A stretch of DNA of 6,487 nucleotides from an uncultured Clostridiaceae bacterium (GCA_949948825.1 CATLIJ010000150.1:1-6487), one strand, 5' to 3'; shown: positions 1-6,487, counted from the stretch's first letter. Numbers and translations: made by a program. Notes: a model not told the origin generated them from the letters alone.

Positions 1-990
1 CCGCACAGCCTCCAGCCGGTCTCTGGTAATCGCCCCCAGGCAGCGGACCCCCAGCCCTGGTCCGGGGAATGGCTGGCGGTAAACCATGTGAGGCGGCAGT
101 CCTAATTCCACGCCGCAGGCCCGCACCTCATCTTTAAACAGCTGCTTTAACGGCTCCACCAGCTCAAACTTCAGATCCTCTGGCAATCCGCCTACATTGT
201 GGTGAGATTTCACCATCTTTGCAGTTTTGGTGCCGCTTTCAATGATATCCGGATAAATGGTTCCCTGGCCCAGGAAATCGATTCCCTCCAGCTTTCTGGC
301 TTCCTCCTCAAACACCCGGATAAATTCGCTGCCAATTATTTTGCGCTTCTGCTCCGGATCTGCCACATTCTCCAGCTTTCCAAGGAAACGCTCAGTTGCA
401 TCCACATAAATCAGATTGGCATGAAGCTGGTTTTGAAACACCTCCACCACGCTCTCAGACTCATTTTTTCTCATAAGGCCATGATTCACATGGACACACA
501 CCAGCTGCTGTCCGATTGCCTTGATCAAAAGAGCCGCCACCACAGAAGAATCCACGCCGCCGGAAAGAGCCAGCAAAACCCTTCTGTCCCCCACCTGCTT
601 TCTGACTGCCTCCACCTGATCCTCAATAAAATTCTTCATATTCCAGTTTGCCGAGGCCTTACAGGTTTCAAACACAAACTGCCGAAGCTCTGCCTCATCA
701 GGAAGCGCCTTCAGCTGCTTCTCACATTTGGCAGTAGGATGGTCTATGGAAAGAATCGGACAGCCCCAGTCATAAAGAGCAGAATCCACCTCCACTGCTG
801 CTCCATCCACCACCCGGTTCGGCCCGCCGTTCAGTATAATTCCCTTTACATTTTCCATGCTGCTTAACTGTTCCGCTGTAATATCATGGGGATGAATCTC
901 GCTGTATACCCCCATATCCCGAATCTGTCTGGCAACTACTGTATTTTCCGTGCTTCCAAGGTCCAGAACAACTATCATATCCTGTTTCAT
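1..990 (-). CDS. guaA: GMP synthase with a truncated, catalytically degenerate glutaminase domain (3' part outside the window)
   Basis: Cytosolic enzyme of the last step of de novo GMP synthesis, aminating XMP with ATP and ammonia. The first 330 codons are present without interruption; by comparison with E. coli GuaA (525 aa) roughly 100 C-terminal residues lie beyond the edge. The start at 990 has AGGAG seven bases upstream. Residues about 1-85 resemble the first half of a class I glutaminase domain (VVLDLGS at 7-13, ILNGGPN at 52-58, CPILSID at 77-83). The usual nucleophile motif (GICYG-like) reads SIDHP, with Asp83 in place of Cys, and the second half of the domain, which carries the catalytic His and Glu, is missing. 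A linker then leads into the ATP-pyrophosphatase domain with an intact PP-loop SGGVDSS at 143-149 (near 235 in E. coli), GQGTIYPD, and the start of the dimerization domain (QPFPGPGLG at 306-314). Either it uses free or separately supplied ammonia, or it is a paralogue of a full-length GuaA. I recall similar short GuaA proteins in gut clostridia but could not check this. Confidence 0.93.
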   Translation of the reverse strand, partial: MKQDMIVVLDLGSTENTVVARQIRDMGVYSEIHPHDITAEQLSSMENVKGIILNGGPNRVVDGAAVEVDSALYDWGCPILSIDHPTAKCEKQLKALPDEAELRQFVFETCKASANWNMKNFIEDQVEAVRKQVGDRRVLLALSGGVDSSVVAALLIKAIGQQLVCVHVNHGLMRKNESESVVEVFQNQLHANLIYVDATERFLGKLENVADPEQKRKIIGSEFIRVFEEEARKLEGIDFLGQGTIYPDIIESGTKTAKMVKSHHNVGGLPEDLKFELVEPLKQLFKDEVRACGVELGLPPHMVYRQPFPGPGLGVRCLGAITRDRLEAVR

Positions 991-1043
991 ATGGATTCTC
1001 CTTTGCCTGTTATAATCGCTTCCATTTCCGTCAAAGACAGGTA
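991..1043 (-). promoter_or_regulatory. fucO-guaA spacer with guaA ribosome binding site
   Basis: This is the 53-base gap between the fucO stop and the guaA start. AGGAG at 1002-998 sits seven bases from the guaA ATG and supports that start. The gap also contains one copy of a 13-bp repeat (1028-1040). A TTGACG at 1034-1029 and a TATAAC at 1014-1009 look like promoter boxes but are only 14 bases apart, so a promoter here is doubtful. No terminator hairpin with a T-run is visible, so read-through from fucO into guaA is plausible. Confidence 0.6.
1028..1040. repeat. 13-bp intergenic direct repeat, copy 1
   Basis: CCGTCAAAGACAG on the plus strand is identical to 2330-2342. Both copies are in non-coding gaps and in the same orientation relative to transcription. 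On the coding strand it reads CTGTCTTTGACGG. A partly similar stretch, CAGTCTTTGATG, ends fucO at 1059-1048. Function unknown; it may be a remnant of a small duplication or a protein-binding site. Confidence 0.55.
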
Positions 1044-2192
1044 TCACATCAAAGACTGATACAGCCCCCTGATCTCCTCCACGGATGTATCCCGGGGATT
1101 TCCCGGACGGCAGGCATCTGCAAATGCAGACTCAGACAAAAAGTCCAGATCCTCCTCCTTGACGATCTCCTTCAGATCCGCCGGTATCCCTACATCCCTG
1201 GAAAGCTGCTTCACCGCGTCCACAGCTGCCCTCCGGTATTCCTCCTGAGTCATGGCATCCACATTCAACACACCCATGGCTCTGGCAATCTCCCGGTATT
1301 TCTCCCCAGTGCAGGGAGCATTGTACTCCATAACTGTAGGCAGCAGAATGGCATTGCCCACCCCATGAGGAGTGTCATATACAGCTCCCAGAGAATGAGC
1401 CATGGAATGGACGATTCCCAGTCCCACATTGGAAAAGCCCATGCCTGCCACATACTGTCCCAAAGCCATGCCCTCTCTCCCCTCCGGAGTGTTATCCACT
1501 GCTCCCCGGAGATTTTTGGAAATGATCTCAATGGCCTTTAAATGGAACATATCCGTCATCTCCCAGGCGCCTTTTGTTATGTAACCCTCGATTGCATGGG
1601 TCAGGGCATCCATGCCTGTGGCTGCAGTCAGGCCCTTTGGCATACTGGACATCATATCCGGATCAATCACTGCAAGCACCGGAATATCATGAACATCCAC
1701 ACATACAAATTTGCGCTTTTTCTCCACATCCGTAATCACATAATTGATGGTCACTTCTGCAGCAGTACCTGCTGTGGTGGGTACCGCAATGATGGGAACA
1801 CTGGGCTTTTTGGTGGGTGCCACTCCTTCCAGGCTTCTTACATCCGCAAATTCCGGATTGGCAATAATAATGCCTACTGCCTTGGCCGTGTCCATAGAAG
1901 AACCGCCTCCAATGGCAATGATATAATCTGCCCCGGAAGCCTGAAAAGAAGCCACGCCGGACTGGACATTCTCAATGGTGGGGTTCGGTTTGATATCCGA
2001 ATAAATCTCATAGGCCAGCCCCGCCTCCTCCAGCACATCTGTCACCTTTTTGGTCACACCGAATTTCAGCAGATCCGGATCTGAACACACAAATGCCTTC
2101 TGAAAGCCCCTTGCCTTCACCTCCCCCGGAATCTCCCGTACAGCTCCTGCTCCATGATAAGACGTCTCATTTAACACTATCCTGTTTGCCAT
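1044..2192 (-). CDS. fucO: Lactaldehyde reductase (1,2-propanediol oxidoreductase), iron-containing alcohol dehydrogenase family
   Basis: Cytosolic NAD-dependent enzyme that reduces L-lactaldehyde, from fucose or rhamnose breakdown, to 1,2-propanediol and so regenerates NAD+ during anaerobic growth. The 382-residue length is the same as or within a residue of E. coli FucO. Similarity runs end to end, from MANRIVLNET at the N terminus through NPEFADVRSLEG, PTTAGTAAEVTINYVITD and GQYVAGMGFSNVGLG. The dinucleotide-binding loop is GGGSSMDTAK (95-104). The four metal ligands expected from FucO are Asp195, His199, His262 and His276, in DALTHAIEGY, GIVHSMAH and TPHGVGNA. The start at 2192 is chosen over an in-frame ATG at 2234 because it matches the family N terminus and has AGGAGAGAGG ending eight bases upstream. 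It lies 53 bases before guaA and 189 after jetC. No fucose or rhamnose genes are adjacent, so the in vivo substrate is inferred from homology; other short-chain diols or aldehydes remain possible. Confidence 0.95.
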   Translation of the reverse strand: MANRIVLNETSYHGAGAVREIPGEVKARGFQKAFVCSDPDLLKFGVTKKVTDVLEEAGLAYEIYSDIKPNPTIENVQSGVASFQASGADYIIAIGGGSSMDTAKAVGIIIANPEFADVRSLEGVAPTKKPSVPIIAVPTTAGTAAEVTINYVITDVEKKRKFVCVDVHDIPVLAVIDPDMMSSMPKGLTAATGMDALTHAIEGYITKGAWEMTDMFHLKAIEIISKNLRGAVDNTPEGREGMALGQYVAGMGFSNVGLGIVHSMAHSLGAVYDTPHGVGNAILLPTVMEYNAPCTGEKYREIARAMGVLNVDAMTQEEYRRAAVDAVKQLSRDVGIPADLKEIVKEEDLDFLSESAFADACRPGNPRDTSVEEIRGLYQSLM

Positions 2193-2200
2193 AAAAATAA

Positions 2201-2254
2201 CCTCTCTCCTTACAAAAATATTTTCCCAATACAAGGATGTTATTATTTTATCAA
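2201..2254 (-). promoter_or_regulatory. Possible fucO promoter and ribosome binding site
   Basis: The AT-rich stretch just upstream of fucO has a TTGATA box (2254-2249) followed after 17 bases by TATTGG (2231-2226), a good -35 but poor -10. TAAAAT at 2250-2245 is an alternative -10 without a clear -35. The ribosome binding site AGGAGAGAGG (2210-2201) is clear. The promoter is a weak guess from base pattern; the ribosome binding site is well supported. Confidence 0.35.
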
Positions 2255-2301
2255 ATCTGTCTGAAAAAAGAAAGTATCATTTCTATTTATTCCTTTTTCC
2301 A

Positions 2302-2321
2302 CATCAGGCGAACGCCTGATG
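2302..2321. repeat. Perfect palindrome with 9-bp arms
   Basis: Arm CATCAGGCG (2302-2310), a two-base centre AA, and arm CGCCTGATG (2313-2321). As RNA the likely fold is an 8-bp stem with a four-base loop. It lies 61 bases past the jetC stop on the transcribed strand. The bases after the stem on the minus strand are TGGAAAAAGG, with no T-run, so it does not look like a standard intrinsic terminator for jetC, nor for the plus strand. It could be an operator, an mRNA 3'-end stabilizer or a processing signal. Confidence 0.7.
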
Positions 2322-2362
2322 CTTCTGATCCGTCAAAGACAGACAAGAAGATGCCTGATGCT
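2314..2362. repeat. 10-bp direct repeat sharing the palindrome arm
   Basis: GCCTGATGCT occurs at 2314-2323 and again at 2353-2362, 39 bases apart. Both copies are complementary over eight bases to 2302-2309, so a transcript could form either a short hairpin (2302-2321) or a longer-looped one (2302-2360), but not both at once. This is an observed sequence relation; any switching role is speculation. Confidence 0.5.
2330..2342. repeat. 13-bp intergenic direct repeat, copy 2
   Basis: Identical to 1028-1040. This copy lies between the two GCCTGATGCT repeats downstream of jetC, so the same 13 bases occur in both intergenic gaps of the window. Function unknown. Confidence 0.55.
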
Positions 2363-2381
2363 CCATAACAACATGCTTCCC

Positions 2382-5300
2382 CTATCCTTCCTCCTTCAGC
2401 TCCCCAAACTCCATCTTCTCAAACTCCTGAATGGAAATCGCCCGTTTATTGGGATTGGCAAACACAAAAATCTTGTCCACTGACTCCAGGTAATTCTGAA
2501 TTTTGTCATTGGTGGCGCTGATCAAGGCCTGAAAGCCCAGTCCCCGGATCAGCTGAATGCAGCTTGCCACCTTTTCCCCATCCATTTTGGAAAACGCCTC
2601 ATCCAACACCACCAGCCGGATTGTGGGATTCTTAAAACTTCCCGGCTTCCGGTCAATCTTATAAGCCTGGGCAAAGCTGGCCAGCAAAGCCACATAAAGA
2701 GGATTCTGCCCCTCCCCGCCGGAATTTTTGCGGATCATCTTGCTTAAGCGAATCCGGATCACCTCATCCTCATTTTGAATCAGCTGCTGCATGTCAAAGG
2801 ACAGGTAGGTTCGGTAATCTGCATATTTATCCATATTGCGCCTTGCCTCCTCCAACTCTGCCCCAGTGGCATTTTCCGGAGGGATAAAAATGCGGATCAG
2901 CTCCTGGATCATGGCTCCATAATGATTTTCATGCTCCATGGTAAACAGATTCAGCTGATTGTCCGGCACAATATCCAGATCCGAAGGATTGATCTCCAGG
3001 GCCTCGTCCATAAACATGTCATAATACTGGCCGTCCGCCCCCTTGTTTCTTCCAATATAAAACTGGTATTTATCCTTCCCGAAATCCAGTCTGCTGATGA
3101 TCCGGTTCAGCTCATCCTTCCGCTGCATGGCCTCCTTGATGGCACTCCGGATTTTATACATAAAGTCATCTTTAAAATGCTCCATGGCGGTCCGGGCCTG
3201 TTCTGCTGCCCGCACCCGAAATTCCTCCAGCCGGTCATCATTTAAGTGATCAAACAACTGCTGGTATTCTTGATTTTCCATGGAGGTGGGAGAAAAATTC
3301 CGGTTGGGGTAAGATTTCAAATACTCTGTCCGCAGTTCTACCAGACGGTTTTTCTCCTGCTCCTGCTTTTCCAGCGTTTTCCCCAGCCTGCCTGCCATCT
3401 GGCTTCCAAGGACATCATACCGTACATTGGCTTTTTCTTCCAGGATTTTTGAAAGCTCCTGCTCAAAGGTGTCCTGGAGGACAAAACGCTTCTCCCGCCC
3501 GGTCAGCGTCTCGTTTAATTCCACCAGCTGCTCCCGCTCCCGCTTTTCCTCCCGTTCCAAATCATCCATCCGCCTTTGCTGCTGCCGCAGCTGCTCCTGC
3601 TTTCTGCCGCACTCCTTTAAGATCTCTTCCCTTTTTTCCCTCCATTGTTCTACATTTTCCGACAAAAGCTCCTGAAGCTTCTGCTTCAGCTTGTCCCGTT
3701 TGGCCATCTCTCCCTTGCAGGACTCCATATCCCTCTTCCATTCCAGATATACGTCACAGTCCAGGGTTAAATACTCCAGCTCCAGAATCCTTTTGGCCTC
3801 CCGAATCTGCTCCTCCTTTGGTCCCATGGACTGCTTTAGCTGCTCCATGGACTGCTCCAAAAGGCGGGTTCTCTGGCGGACGCTGGCCTTGCCAATATAA
3901 GCAGAAGCAGTGTATAAGGCCGGATTGATGTGCTGAATCCGATAATTGTGATAGGAAACACACTCTCTGGTCACTGCGATTTTATGGTTCCGCAGCTCCT
4001 CTGCACTGTCACACTTCATCACCTTTCCAAGAAGAAAATCAATGTAAGCCTTTGCATAATCCCGCTTGGCTTCCACCTCCCCGGCCAGAGACTCTGGCGC
4101 TGCCAGCTGGCTGTCTGCCATCACCTTTTCCGTGTCCACCACAGCTATGCGGTAAAACTTTTTCCGGTCCATGCCCTCATAGATTTTTAAGGCTGCCCGG
4201 GCATACTTTGGCTCCACCATCAAAGACAGCTTCTGGTAGCCCAAATATCCCTCTATGGCATTGCGCCAGCTCTCATCCCGGATTTCCAGAAGATCCGCAA
4301 GAATTTCCACATTCACGCTTTTGCCAGTCTCCCGGTACAGCTGAGTCTGAAGAAAGGTCCTGGCCTGCTCCAGCTCCACAGGGTATGCCTTGTTCCCTGC
4401 CTTTAACTGCTCCCACTCTCCCTTTTCCTGATCCAGACGCTTTTTCAGCTCCCGAAGCTCCCCCTGGGCGCTTTGCTGCTGTTTTGCTGCTTCCTTTTGC
4501 AGCTCCTGAAGATCCTCCTTCAGCCGCTTTAGCTCCTCCTCTGTGATGGCTCCTTTTGCAAATGCCTCTATGTCCCACAAGGTCCGGTTGGAAACACAGT
4601 CCTCCTCCTCCCACTGCTTCAGCCGGTTGGCTGTCTGCTCCCACCGGCCCCGGCTGATCTCCAGACGCTCAGTGAGATCATTCAAAGAAGCCAGCTGCTC
4701 CTTCATCTGTTCATATCCAGTCATGGAAATCTTTTTCAGCAGCTCATCTCCCTCCTCAGTCAGGGAATTTAACTCCTCCTGCTGCCGTTCCGCTTCCTCC
4801 TGTGCCTTTCTGGCATTTTCCTCCAACACAAAAATCCGCTCCTGGCATTCGGAAATATCCTGCCGCCCCTTTAAAATCTCCAGCTTTTCTATATAATACC
4901 GATATGCTTCCAGCCGTTCCTCCAGCTTCATCACTTCCCCGTGCTGGCCGCAGATCTCCCGAAGCTTTTCAATCTCTTTGCAGGTATCCTCAATCTTCTG
5001 GCGCAGCCGTCCGTATTCCATCACACTGGCCTGCATATCCTCAATATGGATGTCCTGCTCCATACAGATGTATTCCTTTACAAAATCCTCCAGCTTAATA
5101 TTCATCCGAAAGGGAATGGCACGCTTAAACAGCAAAGGGAATTTCTCTGAATCCAGTCCGCCCAGATAAATGTCATACAGCTGCCTCCGGAACCGCTCAT
5201 TGTGAGAGCCGAAATAACAGTCTTCTTTGGAAAAGTTGTCTAACAGCCACCGTTTTCCCTCCTCAATGGACATGGGACGGCTGGCCTCCTTGTCTGTCAC

Positions 5301-5744
5301 CCGGTATTCGTGGGAAGGAAGCTGCCCTTTATGCCAGAAAAACATCCTGGATACCTCATTATTTCCAGTCTCCACATCAAAAAACACGCCCACGCACTGA
5401 CACTCTCCTGTGTCCGTCCGACGCAGTTCCAGAACAATCGTGCTGGAAAAATTCTGATTCCGCAGATAAGAAAACCGATTGTCCTCCCCAATGTTGACCA
5501 TTCCCCGCAGATATTCCACCAGACTCCGGTCCGAGTCATCTGCTGCCGCCTTGTTAAAAAATCCCCTGCCGTCTGTGTTGGCATACAGCACAATCTGCAT
5601 GGCATCAATTACCGTGGATTTGCCGCTTCCCGAATGGCCTGTGAAAAAGTTCACTCCCTCATGAAAAGACAGGGTCCTGTGTTTTATATAATGCCAGTTG
5701 TTCAGGCAGATCCGGGAAAGGGCCTCAAAGCCCGGATTCGTCAT
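2382..5744 (-). CDS. jetC: Wadjet JetC / MksB-like SMC ATPase
   Basis: SMC-type motor of a Wadjet or MksBEF complex. In characterized Wadjet systems JetABC extrudes DNA loops and, with JetD, leads to cleavage of small circular DNA. The 1120 residues run uninterrupted. The N-terminal ATPase lobe has Walker A GHSGSGKST (36-44). A coiled-coil arm follows (about 240-450, rich in Glu, Gln, Lys and Leu), then a non-coiled hinge-like region (about 450-625, including WRNAIEGYLG at 493-502), and the returning coil (about 625-890). The C-terminal lobe has the signature NSGGEGQ (1007-1013), Walker B LVVLDE with catalytic Glu1049, and a switch segment ending ISATND. All ATPase motifs look active. The ATG at 5744 is preferred over an in-frame ATG at 5774 because AGGAGG lies nine bases upstream; it overlaps jetB by 20 bases, implying coupled translation. 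No jetD follows. SbcC- or MukB-like annotations are possible alternatives, but the JetB neighbour argues for Wadjet/Mks. Confidence 0.9.
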   Translation of the reverse strand: MTNPGFEALSRICLNNWHYIKHRTLSFHEGVNFFTGHSGSGKSTVIDAMQIVLYANTDGRGFFNKAAADDSDRSLVEYLRGMVNIGEDNRFSYLRNQNFSSTIVLELRRTDTGECQCVGVFFDVETGNNEVSRMFFWHKGQLPSHEYRVTDKEASRPMSIEEGKRWLLDNFSKEDCYFGSHNERFRRQLYDIYLGGLDSEKFPLLFKRAIPFRMNIKLEDFVKEYICMEQDIHIEDMQASVMEYGRLRQKIEDTCKEIEKLREICGQHGEVMKLEERLEAYRYYIEKLEILKGRQDISECQERIFVLEENARKAQEEAERQQEELNSLTEEGDELLKKISMTGYEQMKEQLASLNDLTERLEISRGRWEQTANRLKQWEEEDCVSNRTLWDIEAFAKGAITEEELKRLKEDLQELQKEAAKQQQSAQGELRELKKRLDQEKGEWEQLKAGNKAYPVELEQARTFLQTQLYRETGKSVNVEILADLLEIRDESWRNAIEGYLGYQKLSLMVEPKYARAALKIYEGMDRKKFYRIAVVDTEKVMADSQLAAPESLAGEVEAKRDYAKAYIDFLLGKVMKCDSAEELRNHKIAVTRECVSYHNYRIQHINPALYTASAYIGKASVRQRTRLLEQSMEQLKQSMGPKEEQIREAKRILELEYLTLDCDVYLEWKRDMESCKGEMAKRDKLKQKLQELLSENVEQWREKREEILKECGRKQEQLRQQQRRMDDLEREEKREREQLVELNETLTGREKRFVLQDTFEQELSKILEEKANVRYDVLGSQMAGRLGKTLEKQEQEKNRLVELRTEYLKSYPNRNFSPTSMENQEYQQLFDHLNDDRLEEFRVRAAEQARTAMEHFKDDFMYKIRSAIKEAMQRKDELNRIISRLDFGKDKYQFYIGRNKGADGQYYDMFMDEALEINPSDLDIVPDNQLNLFTMEHENHYGAMIQELIRIFIPPENATGAELEEARRNMDKYADYRTYLSFDMQQLIQNEDEVIRIRLSKMIRKNSGGEGQNPLYVALLASFAQAYKIDRKPGSFKNPTIRLVVLDEAFSKMDGEKVASCIQLIRGLGFQALISATNDKIQNYLESVDKIFVFANPNKRAISIQEFEKMEFGELKEEG

Positions 5745-6342
5745 CTTCCTCCCCCTCCTCTCCGTAGGTTCCAATCAGCTCCCGCACATCTTCCCCCATC
5801 AGCACCACATGAATGGTAGGGTAAATCACCAGACGGCTCTGCCCGTCTATATCCTCCAGCACATCCAAAGGCTCAATCAGCTGATACCGTTTTAAAAGAG
5901 CCAGGGTCCGCCGGATCTCAGTCATGGATGGCTGTTTGGACAGCAGACGGTAAGCACCCAGCTTTTCATGGATCTCTCCTATGGAAGTGACTGCATTCAC
6001 AGACGTAGACACAGCTGACATCTGTTCATCATAAATAAGCTTAAGGATTAATATGTAAAAAGTAGCCAGTCTGGACAGCTTCTCTCCTGCCACCTGTTCT
6101 CCCCGGATATAGATTACGCCCATCTGGCTGTTCTCCACCACCTCAATATCCATAATGGCAAAATAAGCCCGGATAAATTCCAGATGCTTGCTGCAGGGAT
6201 AATAGTCCCGGTTCACCTGGTACCGCCCGGTCTTCCTGTCATACCGCCGCTCCAGAAGAAATGTCTGCCGGTAAAGCTGCTGAATGGACTCTGTCACCCT
6301 TCTCTTTTCCTCAAATCCCAATTCCTCATAGTAGTCAATCAT
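5725..6342 (-). CDS. jetB: Wadjet JetB / MksE-like protein (DUF4194)
   Basis: Predicted KITE-type subunit that bridges the kleisin JetA and the SMC protein JetC. The 205 residues fit the JetB/MksE size. Recognisable family-like stretches include an N-terminal helical segment (QQLYRQTFLLERRYD, 21-35), YFAIMDIEVVENSQMGVIYI (60-79) and a C-terminal winged-helix-like segment (SMTEIRRTLALLKRYQLIEP, 139-158, followed by a hydrophobic beta strand with RLVIYPTIHVVL). There is no signal peptide or membrane segment. The start at 6342 has AGAGGA six bases upstream and overlaps the jetA stop by eight bases; a longer in-frame ORF reaching 6474 merely reads through jetA in another frame. The C terminus is strongly acidic (GEEGEEDDES, 194-203), and its codons also form the jetC ribosome binding site. 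The assignment rests on recognised family character plus the position directly before jetC. Confidence 0.85.
   Translation of the reverse strand: MIDYYEELGFEEKRRVTESIQQLYRQTFLLERRYDRKTGRYQVNRDYYPCSKHLEFIRAYFAIMDIEVVENSQMGVIYIRGEQVAGEKLSRLATFYILILKLIYDEQMSAVSTSVNAVTSIGEIHEKLGAYRLLSKQPSMTEIRRTLALLKRYQLIEPLDVLEDIDGQSRLVIYPTIHVVLMGEDVRELIGTYGEEGEEDDESGL
5745..5763 (-). promoter_or_regulatory. jetC ribosome binding site inside jetB
   Basis: A purine-only run of 19 bases on the minus strand lies directly upstream of the jetC ATG and contains AGGAGG (5759-5754), nine bases from the start codon. It is also translated as part of the acidic JetB tail. It decides the jetC start and suggests strong, coupled translation of the SMC subunit. 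Confidence 0.75.
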
Positions 6343-6487
6343 AATTCTTCCTCTCAAACACCAGCCTGGGATACCGGAAAGCGCCATTTTCCACCAGCTC
6401 AGTATCCTGCTCCCTGACCCGGAACGGACTGTCTTTCCTGGTGGAGCTGTCATACGCCAGAACCAGCTTCTCAAAGTCCTCCAAAGA
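6335..6487 (-). CDS. jetA: C-terminal end of a Wadjet JetA / MksF-like kleisin (5' part outside the window)
   Basis: An open frame enters from the window edge and ends at a TGA at 6337-6335, giving 50 residues (SLEDFEKLVLAYDSS near the start of the fragment, YPRLVFERKNYD at the end). Its stop overlaps the jetB start by eight bases in the pattern ATGATTGA. The identity as JetA is inferred mainly from position: the gene before jetB in Wadjet and Mks operons encodes the kleisin that links the two SMC heads. The fragment, with its positively charged terminal strand, fits a kleisin C-terminal domain but is too short to prove the family or the Wadjet type. Confidence 0.7.
   Translation of the reverse strand, partial: SLEDFEKLVLAYDSSTRKDSPFRVREQDTELVENGAFRYPRLVFERKNYD

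Larger units (their letters stand above)
2193..2381. other. Non-coding gap between jetC and fucO
   Basis: These 189 bases hold no convincing gene. The jetC-proximal half (about 2300-2381) carries a palindrome, a repeated arm and a copy of a 13-bp repeat, all listed separately. The fucO-proximal half (about 2200-2300) is AT-rich and promoter-like. It is a sharp break after the overlapping jet genes and is where a downstream jetD would have been expected. Confidence 0.8.

Noticed and set aside
199..867. 222-codon open frame on the plus strand
   Set aside because: It lies wholly antisense to guaA, whose protein is clearly recognisable; the translation is rich in His, Leu and Cys, resembles no family and has no ribosome binding site.
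1009..1034. guaA promoter with TTGACG and TATAAC boxes
   Set aside because: The spacer is only 14 bases, too short for a normal sigma-70-type promoter.
1542..2084. 180-codon open frame on the plus strand
   Set aside because: It is antisense to fucO, which matches its family end to end; the Cys/His/Gly-rich product is typical of a shadow frame.
2302..2321. Intrinsic terminator for jetC
   Set aside because: The stem is good, but no T-run follows it on either strand in the direction of transcription.
5742..5774. jetC start at 5774
   Set aside because: It adds ten charged residues encoded by the jetB tail; the ATG at 5744 has AGGAGG at good spacing.
2775..5819. Many plus-strand open frames of 60-170 codons opposite jetC and jetB
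   Set aside because: The jetC and jetB frames show clear motifs and family features; the opposite frames are low-complexity Ser/Pro/Arg- or Leu-rich shadows.
5725..6474. Longer jetB starting at 6474
   Set aside because: The extra 44 residues overlap the jetA coding frame and resemble nothing in the family; the ATG at 6342 has a ribosome binding site and the usual overlap with the jetA stop.

Overview
All the genes in this window lie on the minus strand, so they are read from high to low coordinates. The order of transcription is jetA (3' end only), jetB, jetC, a 189-base gap, fucO, a 53-base gap, then guaA (5' part only). The protein sequences, purine-rich Shine-Dalgarno sites and roughly half G+C composition suggest a gut-type anaerobic Bacillota, probably Lachnospiraceae. 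This is inferred from family resemblance; no rRNA or other taxonomic marker is present.

Region 1 (6487-2382) is a tightly overlapping three-gene unit. It encodes the last 50 residues of a JetA/MksF-like kleisin, a 205-residue JetB/MksE-like (DUF4194) protein, and a 1120-residue JetC/MksB-like SMC ATPase with intact Walker A, signature and Walker B motifs. This is the DNA-loop-extruding motor of a Wadjet anti-plasmid system, or of the related MksBEF condensin. The fourth partner, the nuclease JetD/MksG, is not downstream of jetC. It must lie upstream of jetA outside the window, lie elsewhere, or be absent.

Region 2 (2381-2193) is non-coding. It holds a perfect 9-bp-arm palindrome, a third copy of one arm that could form a competing hairpin, one copy of a 13-bp repeat whose other copy lies just before guaA, and an AT-rich stretch that may contain the fucO promoter.

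Region 3 (2192-1044) is fucO, an iron-dependent lactaldehyde reductase with all four metal ligands. It would regenerate NAD+ during fucose or rhamnose fermentation.

Region 4 (990-1) is a GMP synthase (guaA) whose glutamine amidotransferase domain is cut to about half size and lacks the catalytic Cys, while the ATP-pyrophosphatase domain looks intact. This atypical GuaA and the missing jetD are the two points most worth following up. The housekeeping or metabolic genes next to the defence-type operon have no evident functional link to it. No integrase, transposase, tRNA or CRISPR array is visible.
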